From assembly GCA_019925105.1 (NCBI GenBank), contig JAHGAU010000001.1:2914001-2978000 (forward strand): a stretch of 64,000 nt of DNA, written 5' to 3'. The notes under the pieces were generated by a model. That model saw nothing but the letters and a program-made list of their open reading frames with translations, ran no database searches and was not told the origin of the DNA. Of the stretch, positions 48,301 through 58,893 are shown piece by piece (position 1 is the stretch's first letter; each line of letters starts with the position of its first letter). Source of the DNA: Niebla homalea (lineage: Eukaryota > Ascomycota > Lecanoromycetes > Lecanorales > Ramalinaceae). Made by a program: the position numbers and the translations under genes.

Positions 48301-51138
48301 TTAATGTCCACCCTTGGCAAGGTGGATGACCAATTTCATGGCCAAGTCCAGGAATGGCTGGGGGCTGGTAACATCCTTATCCCCCAGACGTCTGCCCGAT
48401 CCGACAGGCTCAAAAGTCCACTCGCACTCTCCGTCGGCACGTCCGCCAGCTTCGCCACTCTCCTTCCCAGTGCTGGGACGATGCTTCTTCATCAGTACCT
48501 TGCGCTCCCCAATGATGGCCTCGTAGCCTGCGTTCTTGAAGTCGACCAGATAGACGTCCTGCTCCAGCACGTAGATCTGTAGGTCGAAATAGACAAAGCT
48601 GCAAGTGCCGGTGGCCGCGGATCGAGGCACGCCCGCCACGGAAGTAGTCGAAGCGTTGGTGGAAGGTCCACTGACAAGGTAGCCAGCAGCGCTGGGTCGA
48701 CGCTGGTCATTGTACATGGCGCTGTCGGTGAATGTGGGCGAGGTCGAATAGTTCAATTCCACGGCGCTGGCCTGTGCAGAGGTGGGAATGGCAATGTCAG
48801 GTGGGGCCATGCCATTCTTTTGCCAGCGAACGTGAATGACCCAGGCATCCTTGGGAGCGTAGCCCTCATGGAAGACGTTTGTATCGACGTCGGAGTCATT
48901 CTCGCTTGAGTATCCCGAGTCTTCGAAATTGGGGTGGTCCGGAGAGCTGGGATGGCTGACAGTCGGCTGAGGTGCTCGGGGACGCTTCTTGTGTGCGGGT
49001 AAGTAATCACCAGGGCGGCCATGACGTTCCTTCTCGGGAGATTCGGAGAGATTGTGCTCTGTATGTGGTATATGAGTTGCGCCTTGTACAGTCACAGGAA
49101 AGGGACCGGTTTCTTGCTCCCCGTTGCCGTTGGCTTGCTTGGAGAATGTGGGTGTCTCAATGCACCAATGGCAAAAATCCATCTTTTCAAGAGCTCTGAA
49201 TAGACATTTCATGGCGTCGACTGGCTCATTACGGCTGCGTATGCCAAATTGCCATTTGGTAGTCTTGTGTCGTGGGCGGCTCTTGTCTGTTCCAGCAGGA
49301 GTTCCTAGACTCTGCATCTTGAGATCTTCGGTGATGTGTTGCAACTGAATGGTGGAACGAGAGTGTGGTTTGAGACGACGCATAGTCTCGGCCTGCTCCT
49401 CCGAGCTCTGCTCTTTGGGGCCAGCATTCAAGGCCTCTCTCGATTGTACATTCATCTCATCTGCGTCTAATGGCTGCCCTTGCTCTTGTAGACGCGTCGA
49501 GCGTTTGTCCCTCTCTTTGGCTTCCATGAATGCGTTGTGGTAGGCAGGGAGACTGCTGGTCAAAATACCGATCTTGCTCACGTACGGCCTGTCACCGTTT
49601 TCTTGTCGGCGGTTTGGATTGATCGTGTCGACCGTCGTTGAAGTGGGCGCCTCGTTGAGAGAAGGTATGGGGACGGGTTGAGGAGCGAACTCGTTCATTT
49701 GCTGCTGCATAGAGGCCGTGAGATCTTGAGTGCGGGCTTTGGCGGCCTCTGCCAAGGGTGATCCCATAGGTACTGGAGTCGGAGGCATATTGGGGTTCCA
49801 AGCTGGAGGTGAGGTGGCCAGGTAAGGATTGACGGAGTTGTTGGCAACGAGATTGGCTGGTGGCATGTTAGTACCCTTTTTCCGTGATGCCGGCGGAACG
49901 GTGCCGGATCCGCCTGCTGGATGCGGTGAAGAATCAGACTCAGACTCACGATTTGTTTGCATGATTTGATTTTCCCGCACGATCAGATAGGCATCCTTGA
50001 TAGCATTCGGCTCGTTCTTCTTCAGTGCATCCTGCACATCGTCTTTGGCATAACCCATCGTCACTCCCAACTTGCCAATCACCGACTCGTGGATTTGTTC
50101 TTGTACGGCGCTGGGCTTTCCGGGAGCGAGCTGACGTGGATCAATGGCTTTGTTCGGGTCGACGCCGGTATCGATGAATTCTTCCACCGGCTGCTTCAAG
50201 TACTCTTCGAGGTCTTCGTTGAACCAGGCGTTCTGTCGGAGTTCCGGGATGGTGATTCGCTGGACTGGGTTGACTTTCAGCATCTTGTCGATGACGTGCT
50301 TGGCACCTGAAGACATCCAGGGTGGAATGCTGTACTTTCCCGAATTGATCTTCCTGAAGAGGGCGGGAATGTGGTCGTCGTCAAACGGAAGCCTCCCGAC
50401 CAACAAGACGTAGAGAATGACGCCACAGCTCCACACATCAACCTCTGGACCGGCGTACAGCTTTCCAGAGATGACCTCGGGAGCGGCATAGTTGGGACTG
50501 CCGCAACTGGTCTTCAGAAAATTGCCATCCGACATGATGTTGCTCAGGCCGAAGTCGGCAATCTTGACATTCAGTTCTCCATCGAGCAACAGATTCTCCG
50601 GCTTCAGATCCCTGTGAACGATCTTGTGACGATGACAATACTCGACGGCGCAGACGATCTGCTGGAAAAAGCGACGGGCCTTGGCTTCCAGCATCCTGCC
50701 GTGCCTGACTAGATAGTCGAAAAGTTCCCCACCGGCATATTCGAGGACCATGATGATTTCCTGCGGAGTGGTAATGACAGTGTACAATTTGATGATGTGA
50801 GGGTGTCGTAGTAACTGCAGGTATTGGATCTCACGCTCCACTCTCCCGGCCATGTCGCGTGAGATGAGCTTCTTGCGGGAGATGATCTTGAGAGCGACCT
50901 CTTGGTCAGTGACTTGGTGCGTTGCCAGCTTCACCTTTCCAAAGGATCCCTCCCCCAGTGTCCTCTTCACATCGTAAAGGCCAATTCTCTGCGCGGTTCT
51001 CTTATCCGTGGGTAACTTGTTGGTCACCCCCTCAGCCACTGGAGGTGGGCGTTGGGGAGCGGAACGGGGAGTAGAACGATCTGGCTGAGAGCTTCCCAAA
51101 GACATGGAAAGCTCCTCATCATCAAAGCCGGAAGCCAT
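48301..51138 (-). CDS. SNF1: SNF1/AMPK catalytic alpha subunit, Ser/Thr protein kinase
   Basis: A single intronless frame of 945 residues. I chose ATG at 51,138 (MASGFDDEEL); the frame extends four codons upstream only through a TTG. Kinase domain about 55-306: glycine loop GEGSFGKV (62-69), ATP lysine K84, HRDLKPEN (175-182), DFG (195-197), activation loop LKTSCGSPNYAAPE with Thr210, the residue phosphorylated by upstream kinases in yeast Snf1. The UBA-like autoinhibitory segment is about 351-393 (KLGVTMGYA...ALKKNEPNAI). A long Pro/Ser/Asn-rich linker leads to the regulatory domain: WQFGIRSRNEPVDAMKCLFRAL (629-650), an insertion of about 110 polar residues, then HVRWQK and a CSFVYFDLQIYVLEQDVYLV strand region (846-865). 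Known role: energy and glucose-derepression kinase with beta and gamma (Snf4) subunits, controlling alternative carbon use and cell-wall-degrading enzymes. Confidence 0.97.
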   Translation of the reverse strand: MASGFDDEELSMSLGSSQPDRSTPRSAPQRPPPVAEGVTNKLPTDKRTAQRIGLYDVKRTLGEGSFGKVKLATHQVTDQEVALKIISRKKLISRDMAGRVEREIQYLQLLRHPHIIKLYTVITTPQEIIMVLEYAGGELFDYLVRHGRMLEAKARRFFQQIVCAVEYCHRHKIVHRDLKPENLLLDGELNVKIADFGLSNIMSDGNFLKTSCGSPNYAAPEVISGKLYAGPEVDVWSCGVILYVLLVGRLPFDDDHIPALFRKINSGKYSIPPWMSSGAKHVIDKMLKVNPVQRITIPELRQNAWFNEDLEEYLKQPVEEFIDTGVDPNKAIDPRQLAPGKPSAVQEQIHESVIGKLGVTMGYAKDDVQDALKKNEPNAIKDAYLIVRENQIMQTNRESESDSSPHPAGGSGTVPPASRKKGTNMPPANLVANNSVNPYLATSPPAWNPNMPPTPVPMGSPLAEAAKARTQDLTASMQQQMNEFAPQPVPIPSLNEAPTSTTVDTINPNRRQENGDRPYVSKIGILTSSLPAYHNAFMEAKERDKRSTRLQEQGQPLDADEMNVQSREALNAGPKEQSSEEQAETMRRLKPHSRSTIQLQHITEDLKMQSLGTPAGTDKSRPRHKTTKWQFGIRSRNEPVDAMKCLFRALEKMDFCHWCIETPTFSKQANGNGEQETGPFPVTVQGATHIPHTEHNLSESPEKERHGRPGDYLPAHKKRPRAPQPTVSHPSSPDHPNFEDSGYSSENDSDVDTNVFHEGYAPKDAWVIHVRWQKNGMAPPDIAIPTSAQASAVELNYSTSPTFTDSAMYNDQRRPSAAGYLVSGPSTNASTTSVAGVPRSAATGTCSFVYFDLQIYVLEQDVYLVDFKNAGYEAIIGERKVLMKKHRPSTGKESGEAGGRADGECEWTFEPVGSGRRLGDKDVTSPQPFLDLAMKLVIHLAKGGH

Positions 51139-53415
51139 GGTGAGCAGCAATAGCGGATGATAAGCATACAGATGTTGTGTGACTTTAGATTGTGATGGTG
51201 GGGCTCATTGTGAAGTGGATGGATGAAAAAGCTGCGGTGAGATTTCCGTCCACATCTGACACAAGGTGGAGAATATTGGTAGTATGGAGTTAGAAATTCA
51301 GTAGATAATGACTGTCAAGTAAAAAGGAGTGTCAAGAGATAACCAATGGATGACGTTGGTGGAAAATGTGATATCGTGAAGTGGGATTCTATTTGGGAGT
51401 TGGCGGGCAAAAGATGTTGAGGCCTTGGTATGATTACTCATACTGTCATTCGAGAGCTTCTACTGGACAGAATAGACACCCTGGGGCCTCGTTCCTCCAA
51501 TCAGACTGTCTGCCAGAGGAGGTTTTTCCGGGGGGTTCCTTGGCCTGAGCTGATCTGGTAGCCAGTAGCGACCCCTCGGACGAGGATGCAGGATTCTCCC
51601 ACTTCCATAAGTCTTTCAGCATCATCTTTACGAACCAGCTTCCGCGTGCAAATTTACTCTGCAGACTGTCTTCTACATCTTTGTTCGACAAGGTATGTCG
51701 GGAAAGTTGAGATCCGGTACGCTATGGCCATGGGAAGCAATTGCCTGAAACACCCCCTCTTTCCCATTGGAATACGAGTACGACCATTGTCGTTGGTCTC
51801 ATCGCTCCAACGGCGAAATACTTTGCGCCTTCGCCTGTCGCAAAGTTTTCACGAGTTCCTGCGATGCATCCACGTTTTCTATGACAATTTTGAGAAAGCC
51901 CAGCAATCCCAGCAATGGAATCAATATGCCATCATTACTGGAATGTATGACTAGGATAGACTCTCTCCGCTGGCGACGAGATGTTCACGACCAAGGGCAT
52001 TGTGCGTCTTTTGCCCTCCTAGCTGCGCAGCCGTACCAGTCTAGCCATTCCCCCCTCCAACACCGATGACTGATCACTACAATAGAGGTATCCATGGCCG
52101 TAGCGAACGTCTGAGATCATCTCCTAGCCTATGATGACCCCTGATTGATGGGAGAGAAGCGAGAGACCCGAATGTTTGGGTGTAAAGAGGACTCTTTCGG
52201 CAATGGTGAGCAGACGGCCTTGAGCCTGCCCGGGGCGGTTTACTAGAGTGAGCGGATCCCCCCTCCACATTCGAATCCATAATTTTCAAGGTATGATGAA
52301 TTCGTTCGGGTCGACATTCTGGTCCAGGAAGAACAATTGTAGATACGCAAACGTGCGACGCCATTGACACGAGCCGCTGAACATCTTCTTTTTCAGATCA
52401 AAATTCATCAGCAGGCAGTCTGAAGGATCTTCTGTGCTAGAATCATAGCTATTGGATTTTATCTACTCAGCTCTGTCGGCAGTGTCTTGCATGATTGCCC
52501 TGGAGTGAATCTGACGAAGTGATTGGCCCCCATTGAGACTGACCCTCTCGGGCATCGAATAGATTGCTCCAAAAAGATGTCTTGGCTGCCTTACTGAGAC
52601 AGCAACATAGGTCGCCTCCCCCCACGGAAAGAGGATGTAAAGAGCTGGAGAAGCATACGCACCGAACCAAGGGAAGAACTTCCAAAATATCTAAAGCGTT
52701 TCCAAGCCCCGTTTCCTCCAACAAAATTAGTTTGATTAAACTATTCAGGCATGCATAAGTACAAGGTCTGTCTTGCAATAGTCTCGCCGCATCCGTCGAC
52801 CTGTCTAAGCTACCGGCAGCCTGGTCCTTTGACAGCGTCTCGGACATTGCAGCCTACATCAACAGACCGATCCAGAGCCTGTCGGCTTCCTTCCAATCGG
52901 TCGAATGATTGACGGCGAGGGTCTCGGGTGGTCTTGCCTGAATCGAGTGTGCGAGCAAATCATGCAAACTCTATCCGCATTCGGCGGCGACCTTACTTGC
53001 AAGGCGTCGTCTCGACTGTCTGTACCGTAGGCGAAAGGGTCTTTTGCGTGCTCTGTGAATGTTGGCTCAGCCTTCGATTGATCTGTGTGAGACCAAGCCA
53101 GGGGCAAGATCGCATGGTCCTTGTCGCCTTGTCGTACCATGCGGAGCATTTCTGTATCTAATAATTAATATACAGTCTTCTCGGATGCGCTCCATCATCA
53201 CAGCCTTGCAAGGTTTTCAGCACACTCTCTGTGGTCCATCAGACTCTCACTTGATAGCCTTGGAGCTTCAGCCCCTCGTTGAAAATACGTTGGTCAATAC
53301 TTTCATTAGATACTAATCCTTCTTTCCATTTTCAATAGAAACCACCATCATTCATCGGCTTTAACAGACCAACCGACCAAAAGGCCAACTAACCCTCAAC
53401 ATCAATCCACCAAAA
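51139..53415. other. 2.3 kb between SNF1 and the CFEM gene
   Basis: This is the likely promoter of SNF1 (minus) on the left and of the CFEM gene (plus) on the right, the latter with a TAATTAATATA stretch at about 53,162 and a CA/AAC-rich leader ending in CCAAAAATG. Two minus-strand segments look mildly coding-like: 51,446-51,691 (no ATG) and 52,700-52,847 (ATG at 52,847). I could not join them by splice sites, so no gene is called. Confidence 0.45.
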
Positions 53416-53934
53416 ATGCATTTCTCAACCACCACCCTCACCTCCACCCTCCTCCTCTCCCTCCCGCTCCTCACATCCGCCCTGTTCCCCGTCTCCGACG
53501 CCACCCTCCCCTCCTGCGCCCAAGCCTGCTCCATCAACCTCCCCGCGGGCTGCCTCGGCGACCCCCTCTGCATCTGCAAGAACACCGCCTGGCTCTCCCA
53601 AGCCTACTGCTGCAGCGAATCCCAATGCAACCCCGTGGAACTCGCCCTCACCAAGAACTTCGCCGCCATGATCTGCTCCGCCGTCGGGCAGAAGATCGTC
53701 AAGCCCGCCAGCTGCCCGGCCGGTGCGGGACCGCCTGCTGCCACTGTGGGGGCCACCGCGGCGACGATGATCCTGAGCACGGCCACCGCGGCTGCGGATG
53801 TGACCGCTGTGAACAAGGGAGTTGCGAGTGTGAAGACGAGTGCGACGCCTGCGCCGCCGGCGAGTGGGAATACGCTGGGCGATAGGATTAAAGCGGTGGA
53901 GGGGGGGTTGTTCGGGAAGGGGTTCAAGGCATAG
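53416..53934 (+). CDS. Secreted CFEM-domain protein
   Basis: Intronless, 172 residues. A signal peptide (about 1-22, ending in TSA) is followed by a CFEM domain with the cysteine spacing PxC-A-x2-C, CxC and C-x15-C: Cys34, 38, 46, 52, 54, 65, 71 and 87. Cys66 and Cys100 are extra. Asp49 in CLGDPLCIC sits where CFEM proteins carry the axial haem-iron ligand. The C-terminal half is Ala/Thr/Val-rich and ends GLFGKGFKA without a hydrophobic tail, so a GPI anchor is unlikely and the protein is probably secreted freely. Known: CFEM proteins bind haem for iron uptake in yeasts, and in plant pathogens several act as effectors or adhesins. The gene is strongly C-rich in third positions. Which role applies here cannot be told from sequence. 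Confidence 0.88.
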   Translation: MHFSTTTLTSTLLLSLPLLTSALFPVSDATLPSCAQACSINLPAGCLGDPLCICKNTAWLSQAYCCSESQCNPVELALTKNFAAMICSAVGQKIVKPASCPAGAGPPAATVGATAATMILSTATAAADVTAVNKGVASVKTSATPAPPASGNTLGDRIKAVEGGLFGKGFKA

Positions 53935-56900
53935 GAAATAGAACGCACGCAACGAGATGATGACGGAGGGAGAGCAAGGGTTCGTGATGGGTTTGCATGG
54001 CGTTTTGAAATCGTGTTTTTGAGAAAGTCAATATGGGGTCATGCAGAAGTCTACTCGTGTTTTGCAATCCTGTGATTTTGGGCTCTGGTTGTTTTGGTAT
54101 TCGATCTTGGTGTGCTTGGTATGCCTTCGGTAACCTAACAGGATAAAGGACTAGATGGATTCACGACATCGCGTGCACGTGTGTCTCTCTGCATGCAGCT
54201 TGGTGTCTCCAGGGCCACAAAGACTAAACCAATGCTTTTCTCCTGCTAAAGCCTCAGTCGCACCGCTCCCACCCTCGTCTATCGTTTGACGCACGCACAG
54301 CCAGCACAGAGAATAAGCGGTACCCTTCACCGTCTGTTCCGTGCCTGGTAACATTCCTTTTTCGGAAATGCTGCCGACTTCCCAATTGGAAGACAATTCA
54401 ATCAGCTGTTTCTCCACCTAAATTAATCTCTTTGAACAATATTCGCGGAACAGATTAGCCACATGAAGAAAGAGAAAGAGAAATTGGCCGCCGGTGAATT
54501 TTTGGTCTGAGGCCAACCACCCCTTTCCCTCAGGGTTGTCGCCCAGCAATGTTGGTGCAGCGGCCAAGGGTTGAGGATTGGAAATTTATACCACAAAAGC
54601 AATCTCCCCTCTCAGCTGCCGCCTGGAAGAGCCGCTTTTCACACGTGGTAACGATTTTGCTATCGTACTCCAGACTCCAGGATCTGACCAAATTCCGATG
54701 TGCGAGCCAGGAACAAATATTCATGCACATTCGTACTTATGATATGATACTGGGTTGGGGGAGGAGATTGCCCTCAGGCGTGGCCAAACAGGGCCCACCG
54801 GATTTCTTTCCTTCGAAGGCCGGCCATTGTTGCGCATACCACTAAGGACCCATTGGCCTTGAAGTCGGAGCCAGGGGAAGACTTGCCATGCGGACTGACG
54901 ACACGAACAACAATCTAGAAACGTCCTTTCCAGAAACGGTTGGTGAGAAGCTTCGAGCTCCTTGTAGAGCGTTGAATGCGGGGGTCTGTGGAAGCCCTCC
55001 ACAGACCTGAGCAATACGCACATTGTGATGAAACATCTAAAGCGACCCAAGTGCCTGCCTAAGCCCACTAACGTCTGCGAGGACTTCTCCTCCCCGTAGC
55101 AAAGTGTCGTTTGACGTGTCCAGTATACCTTTTATCGCAAACAACTTGCCAGAATTGCTGCTGCTGCTGTGATAATGTCATACCCGGCATCCTGTATCTG
55201 GTGACTTCACCGTACCCCCGGGGAGCCCCAACGCTTTACACGAATTCCTCTAAGTCCTGACGTTGGTGTTCGACATTGTCAAACCATTTCCGTTGTTCCT
55301 CGAAATTGGATTTTCGCGTCTGCGTCAAAGGGGAAGTTCACATTATCTGGTCGGTAACAACTTCGAGCCCCGTACGTCTGTACCAGCTCAAAATTTCCGC
55401 ATTTGCAGTGCGGTCTACGATGAAAGCAGAATTAGCTTTATTAAAAGAAAACTAGTTAACATTATATAGTTTTAAAACCCGAGAAATGTCGATTCCTTAG
55501 GATCATCCAAAAGGGTAGGATTCGTGAGTTCGAGATAAGCGTCTATCCGATAGAAAGAAAACACAAAGCCAGGGTAAAGTATTGATACTGCACTTGATGA
55601 AGGAAGCAACGAAGCCAGGGTAATATGATCTGGTGCTGCACTTGATGGAGGAGCGCGGCTGGTAGGTAGGGTTCGAAATAGGTGGTGAAAGCTGAGGCCT
55701 TCCCCCTTGCTGTGATGCACTCGAACAGTATACACACAATTGAACCAACTCAAGGCCACTTAGGTCCCTGCCAGGATCGCCAGAAAGATGACTGGACAGG
55801 AGACTCGGTTCTGTGGGTAGAGTATGTTGCTTGAAAAACTATCTAGCTAAGGAAAAAAAGAAAGTGATGAGCCCCCGGAACCGCTCCTTCCCCCGCTTCC
55901 GTGAAGGAATGCTGCTGTTGGGGAGGATAAACGCCAGAAATGTACGGAGCTAGAGAATAGGATCTCGTAGGTAGAGCATGTTTGACTGAACTCGGCTTTT
56001 TGTCTGTTCTTTGGACTCCTGTCAGACCTGTCTCGAGTCGATGATCCAGGCGGGGTTAACACCAAAACGCCATTCCATGAGCCCCTTTCGTGGCCGGTGC
56101 AGCGTTTTGCCGTCAACTCTTGTTCACGAGATGTCCAGAGGCTTTGTGGTTTTCCAGCGGTTGCGCCTCATATGAATCTGACAGGCTTGAAGTATCCCAT
56201 GAACCGAATCCTTCGTCTTGCAAGCGTTATGGTGGAGTGGTGCCTGATCCCAGGAACCTGGTTTGTCGACTCATATGCCTGTGCTCGGTAGTGATGCTGG
56301 AGCTCAAAAGGACCAGGCTTGGGGTTGCGGATCACAAGGCATGTTGCATATCTACGGTTAAAGTAGATTGCGCGAGCGGATTCCCTATATGCTTTATGGT
56401 AGCGCTCTGAGACTCTTGCCATCAGACGTAGATACCGGTCCGATTAGGTCCCAGAAAATCTTTGCCATTGAGGCAGTCACCATCTTCTCCCTGCACATGA
56501 TAGTCGTGCGTGTGAAACAAGATCTAACCTCATCTATTCAGCATTGATAGTGAACAGACGCATGGCTGCTTTCATCTTATTTTGGTGTTGCGCATGGGAT
56601 ACGGTAGCTGTGGGTACATAACATGGATCTTGTCGACCAGCTTTTCCTTCAATTGTCTCACACCTTGGATTGCAGACACCATAATAAGGCGGAAACAGCT
56701 TTTCTCAGGTCTGCTTTCTCTCTGAGGAATTTTTTACAAGACTGCCTCAAGCACCTCGATGTAATCCATTATTGGTGTCCGGGGCCGTTTGGGGTCGTAG
56801 TTTAAGCAAGTGAAGCAATGCAGTGCTGTTCTTGGTAGAGTTGTTACGTTAGTTGCCCCAGGAGAAGAGTCTGTTAATCCTTAATCGTTCTTACTGAGCT

Positions 56901-57515
56901 GATACATCTGCTGATCTGGATGAGGAATGATCAAAGAAGAGGATCAAAAACCTCCGATTACACATACTGCTATATTGGCGTATGTATATCAATACTGAAA
57001 GCCTAGATCCGAGCGTGGTGACAGTTCAAGCATCTTTTGTTTGATCTTCAATTACCTGGATAAAAGCGGAGATGGCAGATCTTGTCATCTTGGACCTTTT
57101 TGATAATAGAGAAAGAAGAGGGTCGGTCGGACGCCTCAGTGGACTCGGGGCACTCTGAGACCCAATCTACTGGAGCGTCGTTGTTGCTGGTGGACCACAA
57201 TGGAGCGGTCGTGTGAATCCTTGGACCATCTTAGTGATACTTTCATCCCTGCTGAAAGGTTGGTAGTTTGCGGCCCAATTCTTCTTTCCGGTGTCTGCCT
57301 CAAGTCCGTATAATATTTGACATTCGGACGAGTGTCTGTCACCAGAACCCCCCCGTCTCTTCATTGTATGCAAAGCGCACACTCTTCCCCTGCCCCTTCA
57401 TCTTCACTTCCTGCACAATCGCGGAAGACCCGCCTCCTTCCGCAGGTGTGCGCAAACACTGCCGCACCGGCACCTCTGTATGAAAAATATGCTCTTGGCG
57501 GTCGTTGTGCTCATT
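53935..57515. other. 3.6 kb gene-poor stretch
   Basis: Short overlapping frames only, none with a recognisable motif. Notable contents: a short AT-rich patch (about 55,436-55,475) that looks like mutated repeat DNA, and an imperfect 46-bp tandem duplication at 55,566-55,657 (AAGCCAGGGTAA ... CTGCACTTGATG twice). Confidence 0.5.
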
Positions 57516-58652
57516 TCAGGAACTGTCCCTAAGGAACTCTAGATCTCCAAATGAGTTATACCAGTCCGTATCAGTTGTGTCCGGGGGATTGCTGATGACA
57601 TCTGCGAGAGACGGTTCATGTACAAATACTATACCTGGGGCATTTCCCGATGACACTCTTGAAGGTCTATAGTTGTGGAAACTTGCAGAGCCGGCATTGA
57701 TAGATTGAGACACAGGGAAATTCCTGTCACGATGAGCTCCTTGGTGAAATCTGAAACAATTCTTACAATGTAATTCAGGATCGATGAGCATGGCGATAAT
57801 TAACCTCAAAAACTTCCAGACAGCATTGTTCGCGTCTTGACAACGTCAGCTTACATGCATGTTTGTATTTCCTTAAACCAACTTTCCGTGACTTCTGAAA
57901 GACACATAATGGACTTTCGACCAGGTCCCAGGGTATGTTAGGCTGCAATAGCTCCGCATTAGATTTAAAATACCGGTCTTGATCTCTCGAGGTCTCTCCA
58001 GTGTTACCTGTGCAGTGAGTTGCTTCGTTTCAGATAACCCCATTTTCTTGGACGCAGACGCCATTGATGCCAGTATACCCTCCGACATTGAGCAGGCTTT
58101 CATATACGCTTTCTGCGAACTCTCCATGTGTCTCATCTCCACATAGAATCGAAGAAGTCTTACGTCAACCTCTTCCACCTTTTTCCGGTCCATAGCTACT
58201 ATCAATTGAATGTAGAGATCTGCTTCTTCGCATGATGAAAAGAAGTCGGTGCAGGACAATAGGATTGACAGTGCCTCGAGGCCATGGCACAGGGCAGCCT
58301 GCAACCTAGGTCAGGGATAGATGTCTATCAGCTACGCAAGAAGGTCTTTTTTGTCCATGGCAAAGGCAAATACCGTCCGACAAACACCATTATGCATTAC
58401 CGTGAATTTCGGTATAGCGTTGTTGATGAAGGGAGCGTATGAATTACCGCCGCTTATAGGTGGGTATCTTATGTCACACTCAAGAACCCATGCCTCTGGT
58501 GGACGCTTACAGCAGACGTTTATCATTTCCACTTTAATGGGCTTCATGATATCCGTGAGCTCAAAACGAGCCCAAAGATCTGGGGAAACTTCCATATCCC
58601 CCTTCCAGCCAGTCAAAACTTGACCGCTCATTCGGTTGGAACTCACTGCCAT
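57516..58652 (-). CDS. Hypothetical multi-exon gene, possibly decayed
   Basis: Best model: exon 1 58652-58401 (ATG, 84 codons), a 102-bp intron (GTAATG donor, CTGAC branch, TTGCAG end), exon 2 58298-58008 (97 codons), and a 113-bp intron (GTAACA donor, TTTCAG end). A short exon follows, and then a coding-like stretch to the TGA at 57,516. The last junction has only a 19-base spacer with donor, CTGAC and AG, too short to splice, so an intron there was probably shortened. The product is polar and has no recognised family. Exon 2 has an Ala/Leu-rich helical opening with several Cys, and the last part holds a CKNCFRFHQGAHRD segment. A second frame (58,561-58,770) also looks coding, so exon 1 may belong to a longer broken gene continuing from the helicase remnant upstream. 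Confidence 0.3.
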
Positions 58653-58893
58653 CGACGACCAAACTCCATTCTGAGGTTAGGGGAAAGGAGGGTGAAACAC
58701 CAAAGCTGGAAGTCAACCAGCGTGGAAATTCACAAGGCCAGAAAGCTGCCACAAAGAAGGAAGTCGACAAACAACGTGTAGACGGCGTAATGCGCTATAT
58801 GGAACATTCACCAGAGTATCGCTCCTTTAATAGAAGCACCCGGCCACCAGGTATGTATTCCGTGTAAGGTCGAACAGTTGTCCTTCTGACTTC

